The position numbers and the translations under genes were made by a program. Shown here in pieces: positions 19,001-26,963 of a stretch of 64,000 nt of DNA. The stretch covers positions 62,001 to 126,000 of the forward strand of contig NZ_JADOBG010000007.1 of NCBI RefSeq assembly GCF_016786215.1, given 5' to 3'. Positions within the stretch are counted from its first letter, which is position 1; each line of letters opens with the position of its first letter. The DNA is from Legionella bononiensis (GTDB lineage Bacteria; Pseudomonadota; Gammaproteobacteria; Legionellales; Legionellaceae). Under the pieces are notes generated by a model that saw only the letters and a list, made by a program, of their open reading frames with translations, did not search any database and was not told the DNA's origin.

Positions 19001-19097
19001 AAAATTCTGGCAATCCAAAGGTCAGTCGTTTATCGAGAAGTCTAAAGAAGAAATTGATCAGAATCTTCCATCCATAGCGCCTAATAAAGGAAGTTAA
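16017..19097 (+). CDS. Giant alpha/beta-hydrolase-like / coiled-coil protein, putative Dot/Icm effector (paralog 2)
   Basis: A 1026-aa paralog of the preceding large gene. It shares LGTDTAY, NGPTTLGQEVGDRIARG, IIAHSRGAVEA (candidate nucleophile Ser95), NIDPVPGG, LAWRDPRFY, NERTRCFKPI and LPGHHGTGSGNL in the N-terminal domain. It also shares YRHFNTTSYPTLGQE and GGHFLNYEHARIHL in the middle and the C-terminal block KTKLIPLTQEYL...ILTGILPGLAVLAIFS. Its coiled coil (about residues 750-850) is much shorter and lacks the internal repeats of its neighbour. The conserved Ser/Asp/His set suggests a lipase or esterase activity. The coiled coil and C-terminal hydrophobic segment suggest membrane association. 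Substrate unknown; effector status inferred. Confidence 0.8.
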   Translation: MTFTLTLLGTDTAYSPSHVDNAYDKAETLSYVSTMIHGVQLKQDDVTQFRNTHVAVINGPTTLGQEVGDRIARGVQAILEAMSRGEENISIIAHSRGAVEAILVAHELERIQTLLSNPDYDKSQLTNSVCKYTRAAMNGQHSAALSEIDLDKVAEHIGKAKLSILNIDPVPGGNFMVITHASSLAWRDPRFYTVPKIVSEYEQYTYENERTRCFKPIVPKCASSETKFTLNSLPGHHGTGSGNLSDQQRKLEPNGSTDHVQELVIIKIIDFLKRHDVALSPVENPDDPFAHLIAQLFPEGQYSPDFDKQVQLLYYRLYNDIIKNREAYRHFNTTSYPTLGQEQAFIKRIWNVLDQRIVHYQAHNDTYLESIVPAVPGGHFLNYEHARIHLNQELGLKDDLPLSETINQSVDRFITLCRHKKALSDLKDKPVAPENISASVVLDKFVATLDTKEGFGLLLDGLGMLIEEVRRPYLQDEFTDPNEREALYYAVQKAFVAFKELAKDPGNELAQKINEVLNTSLESTLTMKQKSLKEDYKGIAVKLKGNAFFTVLQNKIQEISTHLNEQSEGTNINEYQLDIKLKQTLKAIEELSSHNHNPQVLKSFIEQELLSYKEFAGGMELEHETAPTQNSLEWVNLVMNEALDDSINYEVENMMAEAIKVHQHLEQFRKGLPDFKALNAELDYSNWENDLEEQRDHLIRLIAQYIVKEGLDLHKDIKPLFINNDDLYAQIEGLAIGLGAVNPANIKIDQLNSEIEELQSQLRDLADQNKTLEESVIELHSVQSSLLRDNSTIQRENEVLRANISNLSVENVVLENRVQEQAQRAFKNVSVTENENRRLKELLNNDTELQCQLLVKTKLIPLTQEYLIHLATEIKQTVNPDLVINKQNLSNVIEEIHKINVWPEKESTSILKKKFDIVSGLYEHLNDQSIKKPSDKVVEFYTKLNDANEDIKQHKDPKWQRYIANTAAVLGIILTGILPGLAVLAIFSAVTGNSPKFWQSKGQSFIEKSKEEIDQNLPSIAPNKGS

Positions 19098-19235
19098 TTA
19101 GTGTGCTGTACTGTTCATTCAGTAGCTAACTTAAAAGACATGAGTTATGCTACTGATGATATAATTTCTGTGCTTTACCCATGAGGAATTCATAAGTACT
19201 AAATCAATACAATCTAATCAATGGAGTGACCAATA

Positions 19236-19808
19236 ATGAGTGCTTTTTCATTAAAACCAATGTTGATTGCTGCTACTGCTGGGCTGTTCTCCATATCAGC
19301 CTACTCTGACAATACAACTCAACCCAACAGTTACTTTCAAACTGCTTGTATCAATTCCTGGATGACTAAAGGCGAACAAGCCACTGATAAAGTAGATTAT
19401 AAAAATTTCGGCGAAAAATATTGTGCTTGTACATCGGCGCAACCTCTGGACAATCAAGAAGCAATAAACAAAGCCATTCAGCTTTGTTTGTCACGAACTT
19501 TACTCCATGATGCAATGGACTCTCTGGAAGAAGAGGTTGGCTTATCAGATGCCAAAGCAGCTGACTTCACCGAATATTGTCTGGATAGATGGAGTTTAAT
19601 ATATCCCAAACAAACTGAAGAGGATAAAAAATTTACCACTTCATACTGCGAGTGCGCCCAACCTAAACTCATGGAGCTCATCAAAAAATCAGAGACTATT
19701 ACTGATAAAGAATATGATCAATCCATAGATACCATCGCTGGTGATTGTTCTGGTAATGTAAAGGAACAAAAGACAGATACTTCGACTACAAGCACCACTA
19801 CAAATTGA
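19236..19808 (+). CDS. Secreted Cys-containing protein of unknown function
   Basis: A 190-aa protein with a Sec signal peptide (LIAATAGLFSISAYS, cleavage probably just after residue 24). The mature part has spaced cysteines in two similar blocks (YFQTACINSW...YCACTSAQP...LCLSR, then EYCLDRWS...YCECAQPK...GDCSG). The second block resembles the first, so it may be an internal duplication of a small disulfide-stabilised unit. The tail is Thr/Ser-rich. The ribosome binding site GGAGTG lies 9 nt before the ATG. I do not recognise a family. It is convergent with the next gene and shares a terminator with it. Confidence 0.7.
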   Translation: MSAFSLKPMLIAATAGLFSISAYSDNTTQPNSYFQTACINSWMTKGEQATDKVDYKNFGEKYCACTSAQPLDNQEAINKAIQLCLSRTLLHDAMDSLEEEVGLSDAKAADFTEYCLDRWSLIYPKQTEEDKKFTTSYCECAQPKLMELIKKSETITDKEYDQSIDTIAGDCSGNVKEQKTDTSTTSTTTN

Positions 19809-19819
19809 ATATTGATTTA

Positions 19820-19851
19820 AAGGATTTTAACCAATGATGGTTAAAATCCTT
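19820..19851. terminator. Bidirectional hairpin terminator
   Basis: Perfect 14-bp inverted repeat (AAGGATTTTAACCA / TGGTTAAAATCCTT) with loop ATGA between two convergent genes that end at 19808 and 19869. Confidence 0.8.
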
Positions 19852-19868
19852 CTAAATTATCAAGTTGA

Positions 19869-20555
19869 TTAATGAACCGTTGCCTGATTTTGCACGTAAA
19901 CATCATCCAGTTCATGAACATGTTCTTTAGCAGTTGAAGCTTTTTCAGAATTAAAAAAGCTATAAAGTTGTGTATAAGCACGTTTACCGTTATCAATTTG
20001 AGTGTCTAAATCAGATTGTTCCTGTTCATACTCTTCTTTACTTTGATAGTTATCCTGGCGCACCCCTTGAGCCACAAGAGAAGCAACACTGGTGAAAATA
20101 GCTAGAAGTAAGGGGGCTGCGGGAAGCATCAAAATTGGGTGTACCATAGCTACAGCAACAAAACTGGCTATTAGTGCTGGAAATAAAGTTAAAAATAAAG
20201 CAAAACATATTATCGCCACAACAGCATCCATAACAGCATTGAACTTGGACAGTATTTTGTCTTTATTTTTGGAATCAATTAATACTTCTTTAATTTTATT
20301 AAATAATTTACTTTCTTCTCGAGCTTGCTCTGCAGCGATCTGCGCTTCATTTATACCTTCTTTAGCCATTATTTTGTTACTTTTTTCTATATACTCCATA
20401 GTTACTTTTTGAATCTTGATTTTATCTTCGTTTGTTAATAACTCATTAAGAGCCTCTAACTGAGAATTCATCTCAGTCTGATTAATTGGGTTGCGCATCA
20501 CATACTCCTGGTCTGATTTTTCATATACGTTTATAACAGTTTCAGTATATTTCAT
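19869..20555 (-). CDS. Membrane-hairpin protein of unknown function
   Basis: A 228-aa protein with a charged, helical N-terminal half and two hydrophobic stretches near residues 108-130 and 133-160 (VAIICFALFLTLFPALIASFV and ILMLPAAPLLLAIFTSV), then an acidic helical tail. This hairpin-in-membrane layout is common among Legionella secreted substrates, but no family is recognised. The start is uncertain. The ATG at 20498 (protein beginning MRNPINQ) has a strong AGGAG 6 nt upstream, while the longer start at 20555 has only a distant AGGTG, so the 209-aa form is a real alternative. Confidence 0.65.
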   Translation of the reverse strand: MKYTETVINVYEKSDQEYVMRNPINQTEMNSQLEALNELLTNEDKIKIQKVTMEYIEKSNKIMAKEGINEAQIAAEQAREESKLFNKIKEVLIDSKNKDKILSKFNAVMDAVVAIICFALFLTLFPALIASFVAVAMVHPILMLPAAPLLLAIFTSVASLVAQGVRQDNYQSKEEYEQEQSDLDTQIDNGKRAYTQLYSFFNSEKASTAKEHVHELDDVYVQNQATVH

Positions 20556-20689
20556 GGTCGCTTAACACCTGGTTAAAAATCAGGGAATAATATTCACCAT
20601 AAAGTGAATATTTGGAACAATGCAGGATTACCATGATCTTCCTTTAAGCCAAGGCAAGGTTTTAGATAAGCTAATTAATTGATCGATTC

Positions 20690-21580
20690 TTAAGATTTAA
20701 TCTGGAGTGAAAAATCAAACTGACTGGAAAATTCGACAAATTTTTGTTCCGTCATAGTGATTTTTTTTCCTTTGTGATAAACCAGATAATAAGTATGGCA
20801 AACAGGGAATCCAGGGACATTCAAAGCGATTAACTCGGGAGAAGAAAAATCAGTGGGCAAAACACCCCATCCTAATCCTAACAACAATAACTCCTTTATT
20901 ACCTCTAAATTATTCATATCCATTTTTACTATTAAATTGGAATTCGATTCCATAAATAAATGCTCTACTGAATCTCGAATTGCATACCCTGGCTCGGGTA
21001 ATATAGCTGGATACTTGGCAAGAATTTCAGTGGACAATTGACCGTACTGTGCAAGCGGATGAGATGTTGAAACAAAAACCTGCATGTCTTCCTTCCATAA
21101 TTCTAAGGTACGTACATGAGGAGGAAGTAAAGGAATCAAAGTACAAATACCAAAATCAAGATTGGTCTTTTCAATCTCTAAATATAAATCTGCAGGAAAT
21201 TGAAACCGAACATCAAAATTTACCTCAGGGTATTGTAACAAGAATGCTTTAAGTATCTTGGGTAATCGATACAAGCCAGCAAAAAATGTAACACCTAAAA
21301 TAATGGTTCCTATTGCTTTATCACCTATTTCTTTAATTGATTTAATTGCATCAGTTGATGCCACAATGATCGTGTTAGCAAAAGGTAATAATAATTTTCC
21401 CGCTTCAGTAAGTCTGGCTGTCTGACCAATTTGGCTAAACAAACTGGCGCCAACTTCCATTTCCAATCTGGATATGCGCTTGTTTACGGCTGATGGGGTT
21501 ATATGGAGTTGCTTTGCTGCTCTCGTGTAGGAATGTAATTGAGATACGGCATAAAATGTTCTGAGCGAGGCAATATCCAT
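20690..21580 (-). CDS. LysR family transcriptional regulator
   Basis: A 296-aa regulator with the N-terminal winged helix-turn-helix typical of LysR proteins (LRTFYAVSQLHSYTRAAKQLHITPSAVNKRISRLEMEVGA) and a C-terminal periplasmic-binding-like effector domain. AAGGA lies about 10 nt before the ATG. No divergent target gene sits directly upstream, because the next gene (pepN-like) is on the same strand beyond 400 bp. The regulated genes and inducer are unknown. Confidence 0.88.
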   Translation of the reverse strand: MDIASLRTFYAVSQLHSYTRAAKQLHITPSAVNKRISRLEMEVGASLFSQIGQTARLTEAGKLLLPFANTIIVASTDAIKSIKEIGDKAIGTIILGVTFFAGLYRLPKILKAFLLQYPEVNFDVRFQFPADLYLEIEKTNLDFGICTLIPLLPPHVRTLELWKEDMQVFVSTSHPLAQYGQLSTEILAKYPAILPEPGYAIRDSVEHLFMESNSNLIVKMDMNNLEVIKELLLLGLGWGVLPTDFSSPELIALNVPGFPVCHTYYLVYHKGKKITMTEQKFVEFSSQFDFSLQIKS

Positions 21581-21823
21581 TTATTGATGTCCTTACTCAA
21601 TGGGTATAAGTCAATTCTAGATAAAGAAATGAACTCTGTAAATCAATCGCAAGCCTTGAGAAATCTTCTATGTATTAAAAATACATATTGAGCTTCATAT
21701 TTTACAATTTATATGAAATGGGCTTTTTTGCGAAAGCGAGGACCCTTTAATTAGCCTTAAATAGTATTGGGCAAAAATTCAAAATGTTACATTTAAAAAA
21801 TTATCTAAATCTCAGTAAAATTT

Positions 21824-21867
21824 CCTTCTCCCTCAGGGAGAAGGTGCCGTTAGGCGGATGAGGGGAT
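21824..21867. repeat. Palindromic intergenic repeat (CCTTCTCCCTCAGGGAGAAGG type)
   Basis: A near-perfect 21-bp palindrome at 21824-21844 followed by GTGCCGTTAGGCGGATGAGGGG. From general knowledge, sequences of this form (gagaaggtgcc...ggcggatgaggg) are dispersed intergenic repeats in several gammaproteobacteria. Only one copy was noticed in this window. Confidence 0.55.
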
Positions 21868-21921
21868 CAAACATCGTTCATGAAATAGTCACCGAATAAT
21901 TAATATGGAACGGATAGAAAC

Positions 21922-21958
21922 AAGAAAAAAGGGTGTTGAAATCGGAGTTATCAACACC
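21922..21958 (-). terminator. Rho-independent terminator of the pepN-like gene
   Basis: Read on the minus strand: 8-bp stem GGTGTTGA/TCAACACC followed directly by CCTTTTTTCTTG. It starts 33 nt after the stop of the aminopeptidase gene. Confidence 0.8.
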
Positions 21959-21990
21959 ACCTGGTCGAGAATTATGTAATTAACTTTAAC

Positions 21991-24666
21991 TTATTGATTA
22001 TATCCCGGAACTGTCTCTTGTTCATCAACAGTCTGAGACGATTCTCCAGTAGATGTTCCGCCGAGAAATGTTAAATGAATTGGTAAAGGCGGTTTATCCT
22101 TTACTTTGTCCAACCCCTTTTTTGCTGCATTTCTCACATCATCAGATACCGCATTAGTGTAAATTTGATTTAAACCTCGCAACATCATGTGTTTTCGTGA
22201 TTCATCAAATGTATCCCAATTAACAAAACTTTCTGTCAAACTTGCAGCCAATGTGGGATTTATTTTATCCAAAAGCAGAATTTTATCGGTAATGAGTTGA
22301 TAACCCTGTCCTGATTTCGCATGAAATCCATACGGATTTTTAATAAATGATCGCAACAATGCATATACTTTATTCGGATTCGATAAATCAAAAGCAGGGT
22401 GATGTGTTAAATCCTCTACTCGTTGAACAACGCTAGGTGAATGAGTTGATGCTTGAATGGTAAACCAATAATTCACTGCGGTTGCATCATCTTTCCAATG
22501 TTGATAATAATCCTTTAATAATCCATCGACTTTATCCGAATTCATCTCACACAGCAGCTTCAACGCTGAATAAGTTTGAGTCATGTTGATTTTTAACGAA
22601 TCTTTAAATTGCAGTACTAAATATTTTTCAGTTTGTAGTGAGTCTGTACATTGAAAATAGGAACTACATACTTCTTTTAAACGACGAGCACCGGCGTCTT
22701 TTATATCAAAAATCGTAAATTGCGGTGAGGAGGAAGGTCCTTGCAATTGCAATTCATTATACCGCTTAAATAAATCAGCTTGTAATTTCTGGGCGATGGC
22801 CTTCTGAATCAATTGACGACCTTCCGCAATTTTATCAAAATCAGGTTTTGCAAATTCAAGTGCCAAGTCTTCTTCAGAAGGCAATGTCAAAAGCTCCGCC
22901 TGTAGCCATTCATTGAGTGATTTATCCGTTAATACAGCGCGATAACTGTCAAAAAATTGTGGTGTACAATCTAAAGGCTTATCAGCACAATAATCTTTGA
23001 TCATCTGGATTACGACTGATTTTGCTGCTTCACAACGATTATAAATATTAGTATCGTGTCGCATGAGTACTAATAACTCGTTTTGTGAGTATGGATAGTT
23101 CAGATAGACTGGAGCGGAAAAACTGCGTAATAAAGAGGGGACAGGACGAGCTTCAACTTCGTTAAATGTAAACTCCATTTCAGGTTTATCGATCATTACT
23201 AGGGTATCTTCCTTAAGTTCCTTACCCGAATGATCTAGTAATCCCATCATCAAGGGTATGGGTCTTGCCTTACCATCAATAGTTTTGACTTTTAAAGTAT
23301 ATGTTTTTGTCTCAGGATTGTATTCATCCGTAACATTCAATTCAGGGATACCAGGCTCAGTAAACCAGGATAAAAATGGGTGTACATTCACGCCACTGGT
23401 GTTGGTTAATGACTCCAGCATATTCTCAAGAGTCACCGCTTTACCATCATGAGTTTTCAGAAACTCGGTCATTCCTTTATAAAATAAGTCCTTACCCATG
23501 GTAAGCATCATCATACGAAAAATATCGGCACTTTTCTCATAAGCAGCCGCGGTATATAAGCTTCTAACTGCAGTATAGGTGCTTTGTCTGGGCGCACGTG
23601 AGTCCAGATTTTTTCCATCAAGAAGCCTTACCAAATCAGTACCTAGTAACTCCTCACGAAACATGGCGGCTCTGAACGTAGTTAAACCTTCCTTAAAGGG
23701 CAAGTTAAACCAATCTCTAATGGTTACCCGATCACCTGACCAATAATGGAAAAATTCATGCGCTACAACTTCAAGAACCCGTAAAATCCCTAAATCAGTT
23801 GTACTTTCTGGTCTGGCAAACAAATTGGCAGTATTGAATAAATTCAATCCTGTTGGTTCTGAAGCCCCCGATGCGTATTTATCGACGCCTGCAACCATAT
23901 GTTGGTGTAGATCACACTCCAGGTTATACGTTCTTTCATCCCAGGCCATTGCAGCAGCAAGAACTTCTTTGGCAAAGGAGCATTTCTCAGTTGCCGCAGG
24001 AGGGACATAAAATACAATAGGCAAATCACGACCAGATCGGGTTGTAAAATGGGCTTCTGAACGTTGCAAATTACCTGCAACCATAGCGAATAAATAGCTG
24101 GGTTTAGGTACGTCATCCATCCAGGTTACTGAATGAAGTCCATCAGACAATTGAGCTCGTCCAATCACTTTTCCATTACATAATAAAACAGGATAATCCT
24201 GCTCTTTGGCTATTATTGTGGTTTTATAAGTTGCCAAATTATCTGGGCGATCATTGCAAAACAGTAAGCGCCGCAACCCTTCAGTCTCAGCCTTTACTAG
24301 TACTGTTCCCTCAGTTTTGTATAAACCAAATAAATCCGTATTTTCCCCAAGAAGAGTAGTGGTAGTCAGGATAAAAGGCTCACCTTGAGGCACATTTTTG
24401 ATGATTAGAGAATGCTCAGTTAACTCATATTGCGATTCGTCAAGTACGTTTCCATTGAGCAAAATTGAAGTTAACTTCATGTTTTCCCCATCCAGAATCA
24501 AATCGTTCGAATGTAATTCCACTTCAGGATTGGGTGATATCGTTATAGATGCTTTTGTTTCCACTGGATCTTTGGATAGGTTGATTTCCAAGTCCACATG
24601 CTTCACCAAATAATCGAGTATTTTATAATCACTTAAATTGAATACTTTTGACTTGCTCTCTTTCAT
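21991..24666 (-). CDS. pepN: M1 family aminopeptidase, PepN-like with altered GAMEN motif
   Basis: An 891-aa zinc metallopeptidase of the E. coli PepN type. The N-terminal beta domain has ETEGLRRLLF...DRPDNLATYKT and PKPSYLFAMVAGNL. The zinc site is HEFFHYWSGDR (His303, Glu304, His307) with the third ligand Glu326 in FKEGLTTF, and the catalytic-type Tyr is in AAYEKSADIFRM. The exopeptidase motif, GAMEN in PepN, reads GASEP (residues 267-271): the N-terminus-anchoring Glu is kept but the Asn is Pro, so specificity may differ. I prefer ATG 24666 over 24696 because GGGAG lies just 6 nt upstream. It is probably cytosolic and recycles peptides. Confidence 0.9.
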   Translation of the reverse strand: MKESKSKVFNLSDYKILDYLVKHVDLEINLSKDPVETKASITISPNPEVELHSNDLILDGENMKLTSILLNGNVLDESQYELTEHSLIIKNVPQGEPFILTTTTLLGENTDLFGLYKTEGTVLVKAETEGLRRLLFCNDRPDNLATYKTTIIAKEQDYPVLLCNGKVIGRAQLSDGLHSVTWMDDVPKPSYLFAMVAGNLQRSEAHFTTRSGRDLPIVFYVPPAATEKCSFAKEVLAAAMAWDERTYNLECDLHQHMVAGVDKYASGASEPTGLNLFNTANLFARPESTTDLGILRVLEVVAHEFFHYWSGDRVTIRDWFNLPFKEGLTTFRAAMFREELLGTDLVRLLDGKNLDSRAPRQSTYTAVRSLYTAAAYEKSADIFRMMMLTMGKDLFYKGMTEFLKTHDGKAVTLENMLESLTNTSGVNVHPFLSWFTEPGIPELNVTDEYNPETKTYTLKVKTIDGKARPIPLMMGLLDHSGKELKEDTLVMIDKPEMEFTFNEVEARPVPSLLRSFSAPVYLNYPYSQNELLVLMRHDTNIYNRCEAAKSVVIQMIKDYCADKPLDCTPQFFDSYRAVLTDKSLNEWLQAELLTLPSEEDLALEFAKPDFDKIAEGRQLIQKAIAQKLQADLFKRYNELQLQGPSSSPQFTIFDIKDAGARRLKEVCSSYFQCTDSLQTEKYLVLQFKDSLKINMTQTYSALKLLCEMNSDKVDGLLKDYYQHWKDDATAVNYWFTIQASTHSPSVVQRVEDLTHHPAFDLSNPNKVYALLRSFIKNPYGFHAKSGQGYQLITDKILLLDKINPTLAASLTESFVNWDTFDESRKHMMLRGLNQIYTNAVSDDVRNAAKKGLDKVKDKPPLPIHLTFLGGTSTGESSQTVDEQETVPGYNQ

Positions 24667-24868
24667 GCATACTCCCTTATTCTCAGTACTATTCAAGATT
24701 ATCCGAACCTAATAATCATCAATGCACAATATAGGATTGAAATCTGTTTTTCAATAAGCAACTTTATTAATCAAACTGCGAGAATATAAAAATATAAACA
24801 ATAAGAAGATATGTTCATTATTATCTTTATAATTTATGATGCCATGTTTTCAATTTAAATGGTGCTTT

Positions 24869-25243
24869 ATGAGTTATTCGAATACAATTTGTTGGGTTGA
24901 TATACCGGTTCTTGATTTGGATCGTTCTATCAGATTTTATACCGCATTACTTGGACCTACAGTTCAAAAAATTTCAGAGCATGGATTTGAATTTGGGCTT
25001 TTACCTCATGTACAGGACAATGTTTCTGGATGTCTGGCTGTGATGCAAGACAGAACACCGTCACTTAATGGTCCCCTGATCTATCTGAACGTTGAAGGCA
25101 GGCTAGATAAAACTATAGAAGCAGCTCAACAAAATGGCGGTAGCTTATTAAGCCCTAAAGAACAAATGGGTCCTTATGGCCATAGAGCAATAATTCAGGA
25201 TACTGAAGGAAACGCCATCGCCTTATACTCAAAATCAGCTTAG
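24869..25243 (+). CDS. VOC (glyoxalase/bleomycin-resistance) family protein
   Basis: A 124-aa single-domain vicinal-oxygen-chelate protein. It starts MSYSNTICWVDIPVLDLDRSIRFYTALLG and ends with the typical GPYGHRAIIQDTEGNAIALYS strand. Such proteins use paired beta-alpha-beta-beta-beta modules to bind a divalent metal, and the reaction varies widely (isomerases, dioxygenases, resistance). The upstream ATG at 24836 would add 11 residues that are not family-like, so I use 24869. Substrate unknown. Confidence 0.8.
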   Translation: MSYSNTICWVDIPVLDLDRSIRFYTALLGPTVQKISEHGFEFGLLPHVQDNVSGCLAVMQDRTPSLNGPLIYLNVEGRLDKTIEAAQQNGGSLLSPKEQMGPYGHRAIIQDTEGNAIALYSKSA

Positions 25244-25253
25244 TCATTAGACT

Positions 25254-25284
25254 CTGGGCTTGTTGGTTCAGGCCAGCAGCCCAG
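25254..25284. terminator. Hairpin between convergent genes
   Basis: CTGGGCT/AGCCCAG stem extended by TTGG/CCAG, followed by CTGTTTTATTTG. It can serve the VOC gene and possibly the convergent small membrane gene. Confidence 0.6.
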
Positions 25285-25295
25285 GAAACTCTGTT

Positions 25296-25511
25296 TTATT
25301 TGAATAATTTAGGAGAGGGAAGAACCTCTTTGACAACGCCTAAAAACTGCATGATATAGAGTACCAATATCACTAAAATAAACATGTTAAAAAGAAGATT
25401 GATTAAAGCCGGTAGTGGAATATAGTAATTTCCAATCCATAACAATAACCCGGAGATAACGACCATTAGCAATTGATTTATATCAAACATAGCTGCTCTT
25501 ATCAGATTCAT
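25296..25511 (-). CDS. Small two-helix membrane protein (Thivi_2564-like)
   Basis: A 71-aa protein with two hydrophobic helices (QLLMVVISGLLLWIGNYYIPL and INLLFNMFILVILVLYIMQFL). The pattern of a first helix ending LLWxxNxYIP and a second ILVILVLY...F helix is that of the widespread small inner-membrane family annotated as Thivi_2564. Function unknown. An internal ATG at 25490 (MFDINQLL) is an alternative start. Confidence 0.7.
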   Translation of the reverse strand: MNLIRAAMFDINQLLMVVISGLLLWIGNYYIPLPALINLLFNMFILVILVLYIMQFLGVVKEVLPSPKLFK

Positions 25512-25734
25512 ACTACTCTAACTATAGTAAACTCTTTGTCATTTATATAAGGTGTGCCAGTTAAATACCTGTTTACCGTTGGTTATCTGTTCTAATTCAA
25601 AAGCATTTTCATGAATACTTGTCTAAAATAAAATGAACCATCCTCTTTAAAAAAAGTCTGGTGTATTCGTAATGTTCTAGAGGAAAACCATTCGATACGT
25701 GTATTTAATCAATTCAATGCACAGGGGTAAGACA

Positions 25735-26403
25735 GTGATTAATACGATAATCTTTGACTTTGACGGTGTGATACTTGACAGTGAACCCTTACATTTTAAG
25801 GCATTAATCCAGGTATTAAATCAATTAGGTATTAGTCTTGATTACGAAGAATATAGGGCCAATTACCTTGGATTAAGCGATATCAGCGTCTTTCCCAGGA
25901 TACTGAATGATAAAGGTGTTGAGTTCTCTTCAACCCAAATCAATCGATGGATTGAGCTCAAGGTCGCAGTCTATAATGAGCTCATCGAGAAAAGCGAACA
26001 ATTACCAATGATTCCGGACCTGGATTGGTTTTTAATCCGAGTAGCAAAACACTATGAAAAAATTGGTATCTGCAGCGGTTCCAATCGTTATTCAATACTA
26101 AAAATTCTGGAAAAAATTCACTACGGTCGCCTGGCTCCGTATTTTAAAACCATAGTAAGTTGTGAAGATGTAACTTTGGGCAAACCCTCTCCGGAAGGGT
26201 ATTTATTAACCGCTCATCTTCTGCAATCAAATCCTGAACACTGTCTGGTTATAGAAGATTCGGAACATGGTGTCACAGCAGCCAAAGCGGGTGGAATGCT
26301 GGTTGCAGGTTTACTTACAACGCTTAACAGGAATCAACTGGCTCACGCAGATATTATCGCACAGGATTTTAAAGAACTGGCTCATTTATTAAACACCCAT
26401 TAA
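25735..26403 (+). CDS. HAD superfamily hydrolase (phosphoglycolate phosphatase / beta-PGM-like)
   Basis: A 222-aa HAD phosphatase of the capped subfamily I. Motif I is FDFDGVILDSEP (nucleophile Asp and acid/base Asp), motif II the Ser in ICSGSNR, motif III the Lys in LGKPSPEGY, and motif IV VIEDSEHGVTAAKAGGM. The start was set at GTG 25735, preceded by AGGGG with 9-nt spacing, so that motif I falls at the usual position near residue 7. Starting at 25699 would add 12 atypical residues. Natural substrate unknown. Another HAD protein follows 18 nt downstream, so they probably form a two-gene operon. Confidence 0.85.
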   Translation: MINTIIFDFDGVILDSEPLHFKALIQVLNQLGISLDYEEYRANYLGLSDISVFPRILNDKGVEFSSTQINRWIELKVAVYNELIEKSEQLPMIPDLDWFLIRVAKHYEKIGICSGSNRYSILKILEKIHYGRLAPYFKTIVSCEDVTLGKPSPEGYLLTAHLLQSNPEHCLVIEDSEHGVTAAKAGGMLVAGLLTTLNRNQLAHADIIAQDFKELAHLLNTH

Positions 26404-26421
26404 AACGAAAGTGAGGGAACC

Positions 26422-26892
26422 ATGATAACTATTAATATTCCAGGATTTGGTGACTTAAATTTAAAATATGCATTAATTGATTTTAATGGGACTCTGGCTG
26501 TTGATGGTAAATTAATTCAAGGCATTTCTGAACCGCTTAATAGCTTATCAAAACATTTGGAACTGCATATTATCACCGGTGACGGCCATGGTACGGCTAA
26601 AGCCGAACTGGAGCATATCAACTGCAAATTAACCATTACCCCCGCTGAAAATCAGGCCATTACTAAACGTGAATACCTGCATCAACTCAACCCTAAAGAG
26701 ACAGTTGCTATTGGTAATGGACGAAACGACCGTTTTATTTTAAAAGAATCGATACTCGGTATCGCAATCATAGGAGAGGAGGGTGGTGCTGCAGATGCTT
26801 TGTTATCTGCCGATCTCATCATGCCATCTATCGCTCTGGCATTAAAAGTACTAAAAAATCCTCAGCGTTTGAGAGCTTCTTTACGATATTGA
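26422..26892 (+). CDS. HAD-fold phosphatase of the soluble P-type-ATPase-like type (COG4087)
   Basis: A 156-aa protein resembling the phosphorylation domain of P-type ATPases without membrane parts. Motif I reads IDFNGTLA: the nucleophile Asp is kept but the usual second Asp (DxD) is Asn. Motif II is ITGDGHGTA and motif IV IGNGRNDRFILKES. The DFNGT change is seen in this small family and may shift the enzyme toward phosphotransfer-like or slow phosphatase behaviour (inference). GTGAGGGA precedes the ATG. It probably forms an operon with the upstream HAD gene. Confidence 0.8.
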   Translation: MITINIPGFGDLNLKYALIDFNGTLAVDGKLIQGISEPLNSLSKHLELHIITGDGHGTAKAELEHINCKLTITPAENQAITKREYLHQLNPKETVAIGNGRNDRFILKESILGIAIIGEEGGAADALLSADLIMPSIALALKVLKNPQRLRASLRY

Positions 26893-26963
26893 TTTATATG
26901 ATTAATTAACGAGAATATATTTACATTTTCACTTTAAGCGTTTAGTTTACTATTTCATGTTTT

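Larger units (their letters stand above)
21581..21990. other. Intergenic region between LysR gene and pepN-like gene
   Basis: The 410 bp hold a palindromic dispersed-type repeat (21824-21867) and the terminator of the pepN-like gene (21922-21958). No gene is seen. Confidence 0.6.
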
